The translations under genes were made by a program, and so were the position numbers. From Rhodospirillaceae bacterium (GTDB lineage Bacteria > Pseudomonadota > Alphaproteobacteria > Dongiales > Dongiaceae), in contig JAEUKV010000147.1 of assembly GCA_016794165.1 (NCBI GenBank), positions 1 to 52,352 on the forward strand: a stretch of 52,352 nt of DNA, in the 5' to 3' direction. The notes below the pieces were generated by a model. That model was not told the DNA's origin and ran no database searches. It worked only from the letters and a program-made list of their open reading frames with translations. Of the stretch, positions 51,304-52,352 are shown one piece after another; the first letter of the stretch is position 1; the number at the start of each line of letters is the position of its first letter.

Positions 51304-52352
51304 ATGTTGGATTGTGTCGTCATCGGCGCCGGTGTCATCGGCCTCGCCATCGCCCGGCGTCTCGCGCGTGCCGGGCGAGAGATCGTCATCGTCGAGGCCG
51401 GTGCTGCCATCGGCAGCGAGACCAGTGCCCGCAACAGCGAAGTTATCCACGCCGGCATCTACTATCCAGCCGGTAGCCTCAAGGCGCGGTTATGCGTCGC
51501 CGGCCGTGCCGCGCTCTATCGGTACTGCGAAATGCGCGGTGTCCCATACCGACGCTGCGGCAAGCTGATTGTGGCAGCGGATGAGCCGCAACTGCCGAGA
51601 CTGGACACCCTCCTGGCAAAGGCCCGTGCCAATGGTGTTGGCAATCTCAAGCTTTTGACACGCAACGAGGCCCTCTCGCTGGAATCTGCCCTTTCCTGTG
51701 CAGGCGCCCTGCTCTCGCCCAGCACCGGCATCGTCGACAGCCATCAACTGATGCTGAGCTATCTGGGCGACGCCGAAGCGGCCGGGGCGGTTCTCGCCCT
51801 TCATGCGCCGGCTCTGGGCGGGACGCGATGCGGCGATCACTGGCGGATCCGCACCGGCGGGCCAGACCCCGACGAGCTTGCGACGCGCATGGTTGTCAAT
51901 GCCGCTGGCCTCGGCGCCAGCGCAGTTGCGAACTCGCTCGGACTGGTGCCCGCCGCCGTCCCGACAACCTATTTCGCCAAGGGCAACTACTTCACCCTCA
52001 CCGGCGGGCGACCGCCCTTCTCCCGCCTGATCTATCCCCTGCCGGAACCGGGCGGCCTCGGCGTCCATGTGACGCTCGATCTCGGCGGTCGAGTCAGGTT
52101 CGGGCCGGATGTGGAATGGGTCGACCGCATCAACTACGACGTCGATCCGGCGCGCAGCGAGCATTTTTATGCGGCCATCCGGCGGTATTTTCCAGCGCTG
52201 CGTGACGGCGCACTCGCCGCTGGCTACAGCGGCATCCGGCCCAAACTGGCACGACAGGGCGAAGCCGACGCCGATTTCCGAATCGACGGGCCTGCCGCAC
52301 ATGGCGCACCCGGCTTGGTCAGTCTCTTCGGGATCGAATCGCCCGGCCTGAC
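51304..52352 (+). CDS. FAD-dependent oxidoreductase, L-2-hydroxyglutarate oxidase-like (partial)
   Basis: A DAO-superfamily flavoprotein, open from the ATG at 51304 to the window edge (349 residues); the C-terminus is missing. The FAD loop is [20 protein letters not shown] and [20 protein letters not shown] completes it. [20 protein letters not shown] is the hallmark of the LhgO/L2HGDH branch. Later segments include [22 protein letters not shown] and [10 protein letters not shown], and the chain ends near [10 protein letters not shown], close to the usual C-terminus (the family is about 370 residues). It would oxidise a 2-hydroxy acid such as L-2-hydroxyglutarate, passing electrons to FAD. 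It stands alone after a terminator. Specificity is inferred from the family. Confidence 0.87.
   Translation, partial: MLDCVVIGAGVIGLAIARRLARAGREIVIVEAGAAIGSETSARNSEVIHAGIYYPAGSLKARLCVAGRAALYRYCEMRGVPYRRCGKLIVAADEPQLPRLDTLLAKARANGVGNLKLLTRNEALSLESALSCAGALLSPSTGIVDSHQLMLSYLGDAEAAGAVLALHAPALGGTRCGDHWRIRTGGPDPDELATRMVVNAAGLGASAVANSLGLVPAAVPTTYFAKGNYFTLTGGRPPFSRLIYPLPEPGGLGVHVTLDLGGRVRFGPDVEWVDRINYDVDPARSEHFYAAIRRYFPALRDGALAAGYSGIRPKLARQGEADADFRIDGPAAHGAPGLVSLFGIESPGL

Overview
The window is about 52 kb of GC-rich, gene-dense DNA. It most likely comes from a non-enteric alphaproteobacterium of the Rhodospirillales type. The grounds are hopanoid biosynthesis genes, a ccoNOQP-GHIS cytochrome cbb3 locus with an FNR-type palindrome, an RpoE-ChrR pair with its usual membrane-lipid neighbours, and many start/stop overlaps (ATGA, GTGA). 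I see no insertion sequences, phage genes, tRNA genes or CRISPR arrays. The gene content looks chromosomal. No database search was possible, so family names rest on recognised motifs and gene order.

Layout. (1) 1-391 carries no protein gene. On the minus strand it has two good sigma-70-type promoters followed by sequence resembling a ribosomal RNA operon leader, so an rRNA operon probably begins just left of the window. (2) 392-5049: a DUF1489 gene, an isochorismatase-fold hydrolase, a RhlE-type DEAD-box RNA helicase with its own clear promoter, and a Na/phosphate cotransporter-PhoU fusion with a PHO-box-like repeat in front. (3) 5138-9196: a three-gene ABC importer of the 2-aminoethylphosphonate type. 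A terminator-like hairpin separates the binding protein from the ATPase-permease pair. (4) 9400-16289: leucyl aminopeptidase, an atypical phosphoenolpyruvate carboxylase, and a succinate/malate-CoA ligase pair. The order ligase beta, ligase alpha, PEPC resembles the mtkA-mtkB-ppc block of serine-cycle bacteria.

(5) 16673-29450 is a hopanoid island: a CHAP-domain lipoprotein, hpnA, an extra MlaC-like gene, hpnN, hpnM, dxs, ispH, hpnH, hpnG and shc. It combines isoprenoid precursor supply (dxs, ispH), cyclisation of squalene (shc), side-chain extension (hpnH, hpnG) and export (hpnN, hpnM). The squalene-forming genes hpnCDE are not here. (6) 29630-41535: an orphan hybrid-free histidine kinase, then a respiratory locus with a TauE/SafE-like protein, a DUF2189 membrane protein, a 62-residue membrane protein, ccoN, ccoO, ccoQ, ccoP, ccoG, ccoH, ccoI and ccoS. 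A perfect 18-bp FNR-type palindrome lies between the first two of these.

(7) 41590-50496 is a probable singlet-oxygen/photo-oxidative response region. Sigma factor RpoE and its zinc anti-sigma ChrR sit at the right end. A divergent operon encodes an FAD oxidoreductase, DUF1365, a cyclopropane-fatty-acid-synthase-like methyltransferase, an MFS transporter and a DUF3833 lipoprotein. A convergent operon encodes DUF6134, an SDR and an NTF2-like protein. I find the same TGATCC-N18-TA pattern upstream of all three transcription units. This is the strongest systems-level observation here: it predicts one regulon that modifies membrane lipids. (8) 50791-52352: a secreted Asp/Gly-rich protein and the start of a FAD-dependent oxidoreductase cut by the window edge.
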